Shown: piece after piece, positions 1 to 11,733 of the stretch
How the letters are laid out: each line of letters starts with the position of its first letter
How positions within the stretch are numbered: position 1 is the first letter of the stretch
Assembly: GCF_008728515.1 (NCBI RefSeq)
Contig: NC_044981.1
Span: 9,060,895-9,124,894 of the forward strand
Reading direction: 5' to 3'
Length of the DNA stretch: 64,000 nucleotides
Source of the DNA: Papio anubis
Lineage: Eukaryota > Chordata > Mammalia > Primates > Cercopithecidae
Translations under genes and position numbers: made by a program
The notes under the pieces: generated by a model
The model's input: only the letters and a program-made list of their open reading frames with translations
Databases searched by the model: none
Told to the model about the DNA's origin: nothing

Positions 1-478
1 GTTGCCATTGGAAAAAGAGCAAAAGAAAGGAAGATTCTATCTGTGTTTGGAGGCTCTTGGCATTTCAACACAACAAGGAGTGCCTGTGGAAAGCCTGCAG
101 TTGCATTCTTCCTGTCAATATTTATATAATGCCAAGGTCCTGCTTCACCTCCCGGGGTCCAGCCTTATAGAGAAGAAATGTCTTGTGCAATTCAAGATAG
201 AAAGGGCCATGAAGAGCTTCCCTAAAGGCTTTCTTAACTTTCTATTCTGTGGTATAAACACAAGCCTTAGGATATTTTTATTCTTCTATTTCCAAATCTT
301 CTCACCCAAGGGAGCCAGCCAGGTCTGCAGTGACAGGGGAGAATGTGTGGTGACAGCCTAGGGTTATCATTTCCGTAGTACTATTTGGGCTACTTGACAG
401 CACAGTTGGGGACCAGAGACAACCTTGTTGAATTTATGGGCTCTGTTTTGGTTTTGACCAAGGGTTAAAAACCACAGG

Positions 479-481
<3 letters not shown>
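1..481. other. Unassigned sequence, no gene seen
   Basis: I recognise no repeat or gene here. The open frame over about 2-361 has no ATG at its start, no recognisable domain and no splice or promoter context, so I do not call it a gene. Confidence 0.5.
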
Positions 482-519
<38 letters not shown>

Positions 520-529
520 CTGTGTGTGT
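482..529 (+). repeat. (GT)n microsatellite
   Basis: About 24 GT units, with two small interruptions near 515-520. The reverse-strand open frame that crosses it encodes a His/Thr dipeptide run and is an artefact of the repeat. Confidence 0.97.
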
Positions 530-852
530 AAAACAGGAAACACTGAGAATGGTGAAATGATCCCAAATAGAATGTTCCAGTTGTTTGCATAGCTATTTTT
601 CCATAAAAACCACAGACATTTTCATGTGTATGTCTTGAATGAATGGCAAAAACCAATGGCCTACGTGTGAAGACATCAGCTCCAGAGAAGAGATCCACAT
701 TTGGCATATGGTGGATGGAAGGAAGGACTGTGATGACAAAGGGACAAGGAGATATTTCTTATTTTTCCAGCATAATCTCTAAACCAGAAGCTTATTCCCA
801 TAGAATTTTCCAGTGAGGCAGAGTTAGGAATACTTGAGAAAATGAAGGTAAA
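530..852. other. Unassigned sequence
   Basis: No repeat or gene recognised between the GT tract and the AluY target site. Confidence 0.4.
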
Positions 853-866
853 AGATGGGCTAAATA

Positions 867-1198
<332 letters not shown>

Positions 1199-1589
1199 TT
1201 ACCTTGTAGAAATAGTTCTTTGGAAATAGTTTATGAAGAAAATATCTTTCAATCTAGAATCATTCCATGTAGATAGTCATCAATTTGTCAACTTTTCCTG
1301 TTAATTAAGCTACTAATGATATAATTTAAAGATGTGAAGTTAATGGTGATATAATTTAAAGTCATGCTTTTATTTAAATGGAATCAATTTGTATCAGGAT
1401 GAGAAGAAAGTCTTTAATAAAATGTATACTCTGGGGTAAAATGGCAAAATGGCAATTTAGTTTTCTCTCTTCTGTCTTCCTTTCCTGGACAGCCTGTGCC
1501 TGGGCCCCTACTTAGCACCACATAAAGCCAGGGCTCAGATAACCCTATAATGTCCATGGTCTCTGCTGCTTTTTGCATGTCCCATCCAG
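1199..1589. other. Unassigned AT-rich sequence
   Basis: No repeat family recognised. A 14-bp direct repeat GATATAATTTAAAG occurs at about 1318 and 1349, a small local duplication. Confidence 0.4.
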
Positions 1590-1957
1590 AACCCATATTG
1601 AAATTTGATTGCCATTGTGATGGTAGTAAGAGATGGGCCCATTATGGGATGATTAGAGCATGCGGGCTCCATCCTCATGAATGGATTAATGTCATCATTG
1701 AGGGAGTGGGTTAGTTATCTCAGGAGGGGGTTCCTGAATAAAAGTGAGTTCAGCCCTCTCATGTTCATTCTTGCTCTTCTGCTCTCTTGTCCTTCCACCT
1801 CCTACTATGGGATGATGTAGAAAGGAGGCCTTCACCAGATGCCGCTCTCTGACCTTGGGCTTCCCAACCTCCAGAAGTGGAAAAAATTAGATTTTTTTTT
1901 CATAAACAACCCAGTCTGTGGTCTTCTGTTATTGCAGCACAAAATGAACTAAGACAG
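1590..1957 (+). mobile_element. MaLR LTR (MST/MLT1 type), solo
   Basis: Forward-strand match to MaLR LTR landmarks: a 'fourteen-to-eighteen base' stretch reading GATTGCCATTGTGATGG, then GGGCTCCATCCTCATGAATGG, a short-exon-like TTCCACCTCC stretch, CCAACCTCCAGAA near 1867, a CAACCCAGTCTGTGG stretch near 1907, and an end like AACTAAGACAG. It is diverged and lacks a clear 5' end. The exact subfamily is not resolved. Confidence 0.75.
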
Positions 1958-4900
1958 CCTCTATTCTCAGTCTACTCACATGTGCCGCTGGCACCTCATC
2001 ACTTCACCTATTCCGGCTCTTCCTGCCTTCACACCTTGCAATGCCTTTATTTAATCCATGGTTTGGTTTTACCCTCAGACCTAATACAGAGACAGTTGTT
2101 GTATTTGTCTTTGACCTCAGTCTCCTTCCTTTCAACCCTGGCTGAGGCTCAACATCTATGATTCTGATGCCCTGAGTATGGAGCTCACTTATTCTAGCCA
2201 AGGTTATTGTAACCATCAAATATGCATGCTCATTTGGTTTGTTCCAGGAATTAGTGGAGGATCTAAACAAAATTCTTCTGATATAGCAGGAGCAAATTTA
2301 GAACAAGGGCATTGAGGTCCTGCAAGGTATCCTCATTATTCAAATATTTTCAATTACTACAATCAATTCACCAGTTTATTCTTTCCTGGTAACCCTTGGT
2401 CTCCAAATGTTTATATAGCCTTTTTGCAGGCAAGGCTGAACATCTAAATTTGATTGAGGCTAAACATATTTTTCCAGAGATTCTATTCCTTTCTCCTTCA
2501 TGAAAGTCTTGACCATGTTCTCTGGTAGGTTGGTGTCCTTGGGCAGGGTGGAATAAACCACGGGCCTCTTGAAAAGTGTTTCTCATGAAATCATCATTGC
2601 CTTTGCTGTTCTGGCCCAAGAACCTAATTTAGTGTTCCCGAAACACCGGGCTCTGTTCTTTGCTCTTGACCTATTCATAGTCTTTTTAACTTTCACAGGC
2701 TAGAGCTTAGGAAAAATAACTCTTTCCCTGGTTGCTTCTTCCTCTGAGTTTCTGCATTTCTGCTAGTTGGCTTTACAAGGTAATATTCATCACTTATAAC
2801 TTAATATTGCCTTCTGTTGTTTCGGCACATATATGATTTCCCCAACTAAATGTTAAGCTCCCTGAAGGAAAGAATTGTGTCTTTTTATTTTTTAGACTTT
2901 TTTTTTGTAGTAACTTATACCGTAGCACACATACATTATCAAATAGCAAAATATCATCAGTGAGTATAAATTACAGTATTAGGAACAGCCTTAAAACCAC
3001 CATATAAGCAGTTTTAGGGGAAAAAAATACATAATTGGGGTATTCATGCATTTTGAAGCCTATTAAAATATAAATGCGGAATATAGTCAGTCAATCATGG
3101 TATTCTCTATAAAACACACTTAGGAAAGGGAAAATTCATAGCAGGAATAGTGATGTGTTTAACAAACAGGCATCAGTGTACTGAATGCTGCCAAACCCCA
3201 TCCATTGCTCAACAAAATGACTATAAATAAGACAGTACAGAGGAGGAGAGTTAGAGATGAAACGGGCAATGAGGTGGAAGGAGTCGCAGCTGTTTCTTTT
3301 CATTCATTCACTGAATTCTCTGTAAATATTGGTATGGCTTGCAAAGTGGTAAACAGCGTTTCTGTAAATTAGAATGCCTGCTCATATTCTGGCAAGAATA
3401 TCAGGGGTCTGAATGTCAGGCAAAGCAGACGATGACATCATACACTGCATGAGCTTTCCCCTTGGCTTCTCCAAATGCTCCTAATTCATTTGCTCCGTAA
3501 TATTTCAATATATATTTGAGCTGAGCCAACTCTTTTACCAGGAAAGTATTCAGTGCTTGTTTTAGATTCATTTTCCTGCAGCTTGCATTTTGCCCCATGC
3601 ATTGGGACTTGTTTACACTTTTTATTTTAAGGTGCGTTTTGTTTCCGATTTTGTTCTGCACTGAAGTTCCGAATAGACAGATGTCTATTGGAAGAATTGA
3701 AATGACATATCAGAGTTTTAATGCCGTCGTTCTTGTATTTGCATACTTAATTACTTGCATCACATTTTATTAGTGTATTTTCTGATGAGGAATTCTGACT
3801 AATTAATTTCACCTGGAATGGTATGTGGGTGTATGAAAAATTACACTTGGCCACTTGCAGAGACCAGCTGTGTATTAGAAATATCTGATCCCCATCTGCA
3901 GGATTAAAAAAAGTGACAGAAAACAGCTGATTGTAAAAAACAGTCACTTTTCCTTGTGCCCTGAAGGTATTATTGTTATTGGCAGATATCCTTTATTACT
4001 CAGCCTATATTCTGGACATGAACTCAGAAGTTTACTCCGAGCATCATTCAGTGGGAGGACTTGACTTTGCATCATTTTGGTTTTAATTTGTAGTCATGCT
4101 AATGTGATTGGTTTCCACCCATACGCATGCACTCGCTGCCTTCAATCCCAGCCTGACTCACACACAGCCAACCTCATTTGGACCACAAATTGTTTTGGCC
4201 TAGCTGGCAGCAGAAACCCAGAACAAAAATCTGGGAGAGTAGGGATATCATGTTAAAAGATAACCCTCAGGGTCAAACATGGCCTCTTAGAAATGCAACC
4301 GAATCCTGTAGCAGCCCTCCGATACACACATGCATGCTCTTATTTTCTCTTTTTCTCTCTGTCTTGCTATGTATTTCTATTTGGATTCTTTGTCTGCCCT
4401 GACAACAGATGGTGTTTTAATAAAGTCCAGTAGGAATATTACTGTGAGTAAACAATGCAGCGCATGCCAATTCCATAATTGCTGGGTACTGATTCAGCCT
4501 CTTACCTGCTGCATCCAAATTGGGAGGGAACCAACTGTGCTTGCACCTACCGGCAGCAGCCCGCTCGCCCGCAGCTGTGGTGTGCTTCAGCAGCTAGCCT
4601 CACCACGGAAGGTAAATTGCAGCTCCTGTCATGCGTCTTGGCACCGGGTCTAGAGAATGCTGCCATCTGGCTTGTCATCAAATATGGTCATTGAATCTCT
4701 CAGAGATAAAATGGCTTTTAAAAAATCTTGCTGTTTTTTAAAAAAATTGACACACATAAAATGTATTATCTTTCTCTTTACAGGCACGGTATATTCTAAA
4801 ATAAATGTTTGAGCTTATTTGAGCAATAGCTTACAGAGTGTCGTTTTTCCTCACTGATTCCCACGCTCAAAGGGATTTATAGTCTAAACCTATTATATGT

Positions 4901-5709
4901 TAATGGAAAATTTAAATTCATCGGATCTGGCCAAGAAATGCAAGCCCTCATTTGTATGTCTCATTGGGGAAGGGTAAAAAGTTAGGTTAACTCTCTGAAT
5001 AATTTTAGTTTGTTTTTCATTGTATAGAAGCATGTCCTTAACTCCTTTACTCAAAAAAGAGGGCGAGTGAAGCAAATAAAGATGGTAATCCAAATGTATG
5101 ACATTTGTCTCTTCCCATAGTCCCCTCAAACTACCTGCTAGATAGAGGGCTCCAGGAAAATCGAAGTGGCTTTGGCAGCCAGAAAGACAGTCAGTGCTTA
5201 CTCATTTTGTAAGAAGGCCAGCAGCATGTGATGTTTATCCAAGGATCATATTTTAAGTGACATCCAGTTTCTTCAAATACTGCCATTTTCAACAGAGTGC
5301 TCTAAACACTTTTGGTCGTGCCTACGATTACGAAAACAAACAAAAAGCCAAACGAAGTGCAGAAACTGAAAGCGTAGCCTTCACAGTAGAGAAAGGTTAA
5401 CGTCTGCTGACTGACATCATCAGAGAAAAGCCTCCTGTTTCCTGGTTTGTCTGTTCAAGTAAATAAAATACATTAAACTGATGGGACACCAAACTGCTAG
5501 AGTTCATGCCAATTTTTTCTTTTCAGTAGAGGCTGCCAACTGCCCAGCTAGACTGATGGTTACATGAAATGTTAGTATTGCATCATTTTCCCTTCCACCA
5601 ATTTTTAGATAAAATGATCCTGTTTTTGAATATTTTGAGAAGAATCTGAAACAAATGCAAAAACAGACAAAAATAGTACACTCCAAACTCTTACACATTA
5701 CCTAACAAG
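1958..5709. other. Unassigned, probably mostly single-copy
   Basis: No gene or high-confidence repeat recognised in about 3.7 kb. A short L2-like signature (AAGCTCCCTGAAGGAAAGAATTG) near 2851 may be a LINE-2 end. All open frames are under 110 codons, overlap on both strands and show no domain, so I leave them out. This is the longest repeat-poor stretch in the first half of the window. Confidence 0.4.
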
Positions 5710-6012
5710 CGCTCATCCGAAGTTCCCCATCCATACCTCCTTCCTGGTTTATTTGAAGCAAATTCTATCCATCCCGTCAATTTAACTGTAAACATTTCTT
5801 TATCTTTTTTTTTTTAAAGCCACAGATCTTTTTTGTACTTTTCTGTAACTTTTTGTTTTAGCATTACTTCAAAGAAAATTTGTAATAGTATGAGGAACTC
5901 CCAGAGACTTTTAACCAAAATTTGCTAATGTTTTATGTCTGCTTTGTCTGTTTTTGTGTTTTTGTCTCTTTATATATAGTTTCAAACAAATGCATACCTT
6001 TTTCGGAACCAT

Positions 6013-6790
6013 TTGAGTGTGTAGTAGGTTTCTATTGCTACAGTAACACATAACTCAGAAACTCAAATACTGCATGCTTTCACTTATAAGTGGGAACAAA
6101 ACAATGGCTACATGTGGACATAAAAATGGGAATAATAGATCCTGGGAACTCCAAAAGTGGGGAGCATGGGAGAGGCCGAGGGTTAAAAGAAGTACCTAGT
6201 TGGTACAATGTTCACTATTTGGGTGATGGGTACACTAGAAGTCCAAACCTCACCATTATGTAATATATCCATGTAACAAGCCTGCACATGTCCCTCTGAA
6301 TCTAAAATTTTTAAAAATTAAAAATAAAATGTACATGGAAAAGTAAGAAAAAAAACCCCACAAATTCCTTATCTTAACATTCTAGAATTCAGAAATCCAA
6401 AATGAGATTTCTGGGGCTAAAAAAATAAGTATCAGCAGGTCTTCTGGAGGGTCTGGGAGAATCTGCTCCCTACCCTTTCCTCATTCTAGAGGCTGTCTCA
6501 GTCCTCTAGTTTCTCAAGGTTGCCTGGATTCCTTGACTTGTAGCCCCTTCCATCTTCCAAGGCAGCATTTGCATCACTTTGAAGTCAGCCTCTCTTCTAA
6601 TCTTCTAGCCTCTGCCTCCACTTCTCCTTCTTCCCTCTTTCTTTTTTCTAAGAACCTTGTGATTACATTGGGCCCACCATGATAATCAAGGATAATTTCT
6701 TCATTTTTCTATTTTTAATTGCATCTGCAAAGTCTCTTTTGCTATGTAAGAAAATATGTTTGCAGGTTCCACGATTCAGATATTATCTAG
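6013..6790 (-). mobile_element. MaLR LTR, reverse, split by an L1
   Basis: 6013-6062 carries the reverse-orientation LTR edge (GTAGTAGGTTTCTATTGC followed by the CAGAAACTCAAA region). 6348-6790 continues it, with ATTCTAGAATTCAGAAATCC, TTGTGATTACATTGGGCCCA and TTTGCAGGTTCC. The L1 3' end at 6063-6347 interrupts it, so the LTR is the older of the two. Confidence 0.65.
6063..6347 (+). mobile_element. L1 3' end (L1MA/L1PB type)
   Basis: 5'-truncated L1 holding the end of ORF2 and a short 3' UTR. Landmarks are ACTTATAAGTGGGAACAAAA, TTCACTATTTGGGTGATGGG, and CCATGTAACAAGCCTGCACA, then an A-rich tail. It sits in the reverse MaLR LTR. I found no convincing target duplication. Confidence 0.85.
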
Positions 6791-7163
6791 GGAGAAGGAG
6801 ATACTGTGCACACTCTATCTCTAGTGTTTCAGTGAGTACTTCCTGAGAATGATGACTTTCTCTTCCACAACCACAGCAAAATAAGTAAAAATTAGAAAAT
6901 TACCTCACCTGCATTCTGTAATCTAATTTCATCAATTATCTCAGGAACTTTTTTTATCCAACACCACATAAAATCCAGGATCCTAGATTATGTTTAATTG
7001 TCATGTTTCTTTGGTCTACTTTAATCTAAATCAGATTCTTAGTCTTCTTTTTGTCATTTATTTCGACATTTAGAAGGCAATAGACCTGTTAGTTCATAAA
7101 ATGTCGCACCATTTCTATTTGTCTATTTTTATGATTGAATTCAGATTACGAATTTTTGGCAGA

Positions 7164-7539
7164 TGGGATGGTTAAATTTTATGTGTCAACTTGGCTAGGC
7201 TGTGGTCCACATTTGTCAGGTCAAACACTAATCTAGAGGTTGCTGTGAAAATAATTTGTAGATGTGGTGAACATCTAGAATCAGTTGACTTTTAGACAAA
7301 GTGAGAACCCTCAGTAATATGAGTGGACCTCATCCAAACAGTGAAGGCCTAAAAGCAAAGCTAGGGATTCTCTCAAAACTGTAACATAGAAACCGTACGT
7401 GAGTTTCCAGCCTGCCAGCGTGCCCTACAGATTTGGACTTGCCACCCCCACAACCACATAAGCCAGTTCCTTAAAATACATCTCTTTGTATAAATATATC
7501 CTGTTGGTCCTGTTTCTCTGGAGAATCCTGAATGATTCA
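7164..7539 (+). mobile_element. MLT2B-type ERV-L solo LTR
   Basis: Starts TGGGATGGTTAAATTTTATG and ends near AATGATTCA. It contains TGTGTCAACTTGGCTAGGC, TCAAACACTAATCTAGAGG, GGACCTCATCCAAACAGTG and CAGCCTGCCAGCGTGCCC. Flanking pentamers GCAGA (7159-7163) and GCAGG (7540-7544) look like a decayed 5-bp target duplication, the length expected for ERV-L. Confidence 0.85.
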
Positions 7540-8809
7540 GCAGGTGTGCATTCTCATAGGAGGTACATAATGTCAGTTTGTCTCAATACTGAAGATACTG
7601 ATCTTGAGTACTTCGTTATATAGTCTAAGCCGTATGTGTTGGAAATTGAAACTAATAAAGCAAGTGGACTCCATTGGCTCTCTTTACTGTGAAGTTACAC
7701 AAAAGTTCTTTTTGGTAAATACTAAGTAATTTTAGAGTGAGTTTTTTTTTTTTTCCAGATTGTGTACATTTAGAGCTCTTTGTTAAAACTTTCCTTGCTA
7801 GTTTTGGCATCCATTGATTATTTTCAACTCCATCATTTCTTCCATATTAGTTGAAATTTCACCATAAGCAAGAATTTCCTTTCTCCTCCATTAAGTAATT
7901 TAATCATTTATTGATAATATGTATACATTTATGCATCCTTACTTTTTTCTACAGTTATAATTGGTATCTTATGGCCAGCTCACTTACTCATGAGAGCCAC
8001 GTTTAGGCAACTCTTCTTAAATCTATGTGCATTGGCATAATGTTGGTAGCTTAAAATCACCCATAATGGAGTATTTATAATATAGAAATCAGCAAATGCT
8101 GCCAACTAGGGCTTCTTTATTTTTCCATTATGGAGAGCCAGTTCACCAGCGTACTATAGTATATAATCCATTACTATCAACATTTATTTTTATGATCAAA
8201 ATGTTTGAGATTTGACCAGTAGGAACTCCATCAAACTGTGTCCTATGTCCTCTTGACATAGCTGCATCATTCATCATTCTTTGAGCACTTTGTGATTTTC
8301 TGGTTCAATATGATGTTCTGGGATGATCTTGTACTTTCCCTATACTAGCTCTAAAATCATTTTTTTATTCCAAGGAAATCTGTTTTCTTTTCATGGAGAA
8401 TCATGTTTAGAAACCAAGGTGAGTGCTAGATCTTTGTCAATGACATTGATATGTCATTGCTTCTTCAGCCATGGACAGTGGATATGCAGATTATTCCTGT
8501 ATTGATTCCTACATTTGAAACCATAGATTTTCTCTGATGCTTATGATTATAATCTAATACCACAGGGTAGAATTTAGTCTCCCTCCTTTCCATACTTGCA
8601 ACTTTATTCTCCAACAGTGAGAAATCTCGCTCCCATTGTTCTCAATATAGTTAATCATGAGGGCAAGCCCAGACTATACACAAATGTACATAAACTATAG
8701 CAAGTAATTTTAGAATGCTAGTTCCTCTCACTGTGAAAAACAATCCTAATAACTAAAAGTTATCACCCATTTACAGTGCTTTTTAGGGAAAGTTTACATA
8801 AAATAAAAT

Positions 8810-9345
8810 ATACATTTAAATTCAAATTTTGCTGACTTTTTACATATGCATAAACTCATAACTCACCCCTCTATAAATATAGAGAACATTTGTATCACAC
8901 AAGAACATTCTCTTTTATTACTTTTCACTGAATTGCCACTGAGACAATCATTTTCTAATTCTTTTCCACCATGACTTAACTTTGTCTGCTTTTGAACTTC
9001 ATATAAATGCAATCATAGGTTAGGTAGTAATCTAATTTGTATCCTGCTTCACTCAGCATAATATTTGTGAGATTCATTCTTGTTGCTATGTATGGCAGTA
9101 AGTTATTCCTTTTTATTGTTGAGTAATATTCCTTGTATTAAAATCCCACAATTTGTTTATACATTTTCATGTTGATTGCAATTTGAGTAGTTTCCAGCTT
9201 TGGGCTATTATGAATGAAGCTGTCATGAAAATTTTCATACAAGTGTTTTTATGAGCATGTGTTCTCATTTATCTTGAAAAGATTCCTAGGAGTGGAATTG
9301 CTGGGTCTTAGTGTTTGAATAGATTTAGCTTTAAAGGAGCAATTT
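8810..9345 (-). mobile_element. L1M ORF2/3' fragment, reverse
   Basis: Reverse-strand L1 3' ORF2 landmarks, read on the plus strand as GTTGAGTAATATTCCTTGTA, CCACAATTTGTTTATACATT, TTTGGGCTATTATGAATGAA and CCTAGGAGTGGAATTGCTGG. Diverged, no open frame of note. Confidence 0.8.
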
Positions 9346-10188
9346 TTTTCAAAAGTAACTGTACCATATTCTCTCTTCTGGTCCATATAAAATAATAGGG
9401 ACTAGATGTATCATCAGATACTGAACAACAAGCTAAATTGGACAAAGTATGTGAAATGAGGGATTAAAACATTTTACAGCTAGTAGTACAGGATGGTGAT
9501 GCCTGAAAGAAAGAAAACAAGTAACAATGATGATCTCTACTCATCAGATTACTATCTAAAGGATAGGTATCTAAAGGCATCTTAAGTACTGATGCAATAT
9601 GGGAGCGGCAGAAGAGTTAGCTGAGAGAATTCACCACCAGAAGACTGGACTGAAGGCCTCACTGGGTTGAGGAGGAGCTCAGAGTGCAAGATAAAACACC
9701 TGAGAGGAGGGCACTGTACAGAAAGAAACCTTCAATGACATGCAAAGAGATCCTCAGAGTCTTTGCTGAGCACTGACCTACATACATGTGTGAGGGAACA
9801 ATCTGAGCCTGAGAAAAGAACCACCACAGGAGAGAATGCTCTCCTTTGTGGCTCACACAGAACTGTGAAGAGTTTGTGTTTCCATCAGTTGGAGTGAAAG
9901 GACCTCATCACACATGGGGTTTCAGGTGGAATTCTCACAAGATTATCAATAATAAATAAATAATAAAGTTATTATTTTAGCAGTGGGGCTAAATTATTCT
10001 CGGTAAAGACTTCTCTGAACATACCTTAATGATGCTTAAAAACAAAGCTTTGAAAGGATTTAACTAGTGCAAAATAATTTAACTACACACTAAAACAAAA
10101 TCCAACATTTCTTAAAGGAATGTAACAAAACTCAGTACCTTGCATTGTAAAATGTAAAATGTCCAACATCTAATAAAAAAATTAGTTG
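9346..10188 (+). mobile_element. Old L1M, upstream part of the provirus target
   Basis: The segment ending at the provirus (AATGTCCAACATCTAATAAA near 10159) is the L1M region just upstream of ORF1, and the same element resumes at 16984. 9346-10050 is less certain and may be L1M 5' sequence or unassigned DNA. Confidence 0.5.
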
Positions 10189-10193
10189 GTATG

Positions 10194-10695
10194 TGTGATG
10201 GTTAACACTGAGTGACAACTTGATTGGATTGAAGGATGCAATATTGATCCTGGGTGTGTCTGCAAGGGTGTTGCCAAAGGAGATTAACATTTCAGTCAAT
10301 GGGCTGGGGAAGGCAGACCCATCCTTAATTAGGTGGGCACCATATAATCAGCCACCTGGGAATATAAAGCAGGCAGAAAAATATGAAGCAATGAGACTGG
10401 CCTAGGCTCCCAGCCTACATCTTTCTCCCGTGTGGGAGAAACTTCCTGCCCTAGAACATTGGACTCCAAGTTCTTCAGTTTTGAGACTCAGACTAGCTCT
10501 CATTGCTCCTCAGCTTGCAGATAGCCTATTGTGGGCTCTGGTGATCATGTAAGTTAATACTTACTAAACTCCCCTTTCTATCGATATATATCTAGATGTA
10601 TGTCTATAAATAGATATAGATATCTATATATGGATAAATATAGACATAGATCCATCCTATTAGTTCTGTCCCTCTAGAAAACCCTGACTAATACA
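10194..10695 (+). repeat. 5' LTR of ERV-L (MLT2A type)
   Basis: Begins TGTGATGG and ends TAATACA. A TATAAA box lies at 10363-10368. The polyadenylation hexamer that reads AATAAA in the 3' LTR is ACTAAA here (10563-10568). An ATAGAT/ATATCT-rich stretch at about 10579-10650 makes this LTR about 65 bp longer than the 3' copy. Confidence 0.95.
10579..10650. repeat. ATAGAT/TATC-rich simple repeat in LTR
   Basis: Imperfect tetramer/hexamer expansion of the AT-rich segment near the LTR end. The equivalent place in the 3' LTR is a simple (TA)n at about 16917-16931. Confidence 0.8.
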
Positions 10696-10700
10696 TATTT

Positions 10701-10715
10701 TGGTACAAGGAGTGG
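10701..10715 (+). promoter_or_regulatory. Primer-binding site, tRNA-Leu type
   Basis: TGGTACAAGGAGTGG lies 5 bp after the 5' LTR. It matches the 3' end expected of a leucine tRNA, the primer that gives HERV-L its name, with apparently one change. Confidence 0.85.
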
Positions 10716-10739
10716 TTCTAGAGGAACAGAATATTAAGG

Positions 10740-11473
10740 ATGGAGTTCTTTCATTGGTTTGGGGGTTTCTGGAGTTGGCTGCTTAATATGATTAGACCCA
10801 AAAATGCTAAGGACTCTACTTCTAATAGTATGGAGAACACTAATAGTCCTTGGTGTGAACTGTTTAGAGAGTTATGCAAAATAAATGCATTTGACACTCT
10901 TGATTCACTGCTTGTGAGAGGTAAGAAGTTTAGTGACTCTATACATAATACCTTTGACCATAGAACCAAAGAACATAATGAAGCTGGTTGGTTGCTCCTA
11001 AGTTCAGTGGATAAAGTGATGAAAGAAAATGATGAACTCACGGATTCTGTCTCCTGGCTTCAGAAGCAGATACTAAGCCTCAAATCTGCCAAGACTGCCC
11101 TGAGTGAGAGTTTATCTCCTGTAGAGAAAGAACTGAAATTGTGGAAAAACAAACACAGCTCTTATCATGCAAATGGCTGACCTGCAATGAAAGCTGCATG
11201 CACAGCCTAGCCAGGAGTCTACTGTTAAAGTGAGGGCAGTGAATGGAAGAGAATGGGACTCTGCAACTTGGAATGGGGATGTGTGGGAGGACCATGATGA
11301 AGTTGGGGACACTGAGTTTGTAAACTCTGAAGAAACTTTTTTGCCAGCAGGAACAGCTTCCCCATTCACAGTAGTGACAACATCCCCTCCCCAACCTATG
11401 CTGCCATCAGCCTTTCCACCTTTTATGAGGAGATAAACCCTGTGTTGCCTGTGGCAACAGTGATGACCTATCC
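10740..11473 (+). pseudogene. ERV-L gag, 5' part (broken)
   Basis: The first open frame runs 146 codons from ATG at 10740 to TGA at 11178-11180. Residues about 80-137 are rich in Leu, Lys and Glu with a coiled-coil look. After the stop, coding resemblance continues in another frame (about 11230-11436), so at least one frameshift has occurred. Gag of ERV-L forms the particle core; Fv1 is a known host gene derived from this family's gag, but nothing here suggests co-option. The region ends at a junction with an LTR shard and an inverted pol piece. Confidence 0.8.
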
Positions 11474-11499
11474 TGTGTCAACTTGATTGGATTGAAGGA
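11474..11499 (+). repeat. LTR shard inside gag
   Basis: The bases from GTGTCAACTTGATTGG to AAGGA (11475-11499) match the 5' LTR at 10212-10236 at 24 of 25 positions, same orientation. It lies between gag and the inverted pol segment. Confidence 0.85.
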
Positions 11500-11500
11500 A

Positions 11501-11733
11501 GAGTAACACACCCAAAAGAGGAAGGTGTTGCCTCCCAAATCCAAATAGGCCCACTAGTTGGCCCACTAGGGGCCAAATACAGCAACTTATCTTTCCCCTT
11601 ACAAGGAGTATCTCAACAGGCCTCACACCACTTTATCCCTAGATATTTTACTGAGGTAGAAGGTCCCTGAATGTTAGTGAGATTTATTTCCTACCCTCTG
11701 GCATGCAACTGTCTCACAAATAAGTCTAGTGTA
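11501..11733 (-). repeat. Inverted copy of pol (RT region) inside gag
   Basis: The reverse complement of this stretch aligns with 13706-13928 of the same provirus, about 13 mismatches in roughly 222 bases by hand, plus an 11-bp local duplication (the CCCACTAGTTGGCCCACTAG area near 11550) and one single-base indel. It interrupts gag, which resumes at about 11734. The arms could pair as a hairpin with a loop near 2 kb. Confidence 0.93.

Larger units (their letters stand above)
5710..8790. mobile_element. Old L1M-type repeat in three pieces
   Basis: Pieces at about 5710-6012, 6795-7163 and 7545-8790 read as one ancient L1M 5'-region-type repeat. Landmarks are TGAAGCAAATTC near 5755, AACCACAGCAAAATAAG near 6870, TTGTCATGTTTCTTTGG near 6998, TAGTTTTGGCATCCATTG near 7800, ATAATCCATTACTATCA near 8163 and GAAACCAAGG near 8411. 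The gaps are filled by younger LTR and L1 insertions. Orientation relative to the L1 is not certain to me. Confidence 0.6.

Noticed and set aside
2..361. 119-codon open frame at the window start
   Set aside because: No ATG start, no domain, no splice or promoter evidence; consistent with chance.
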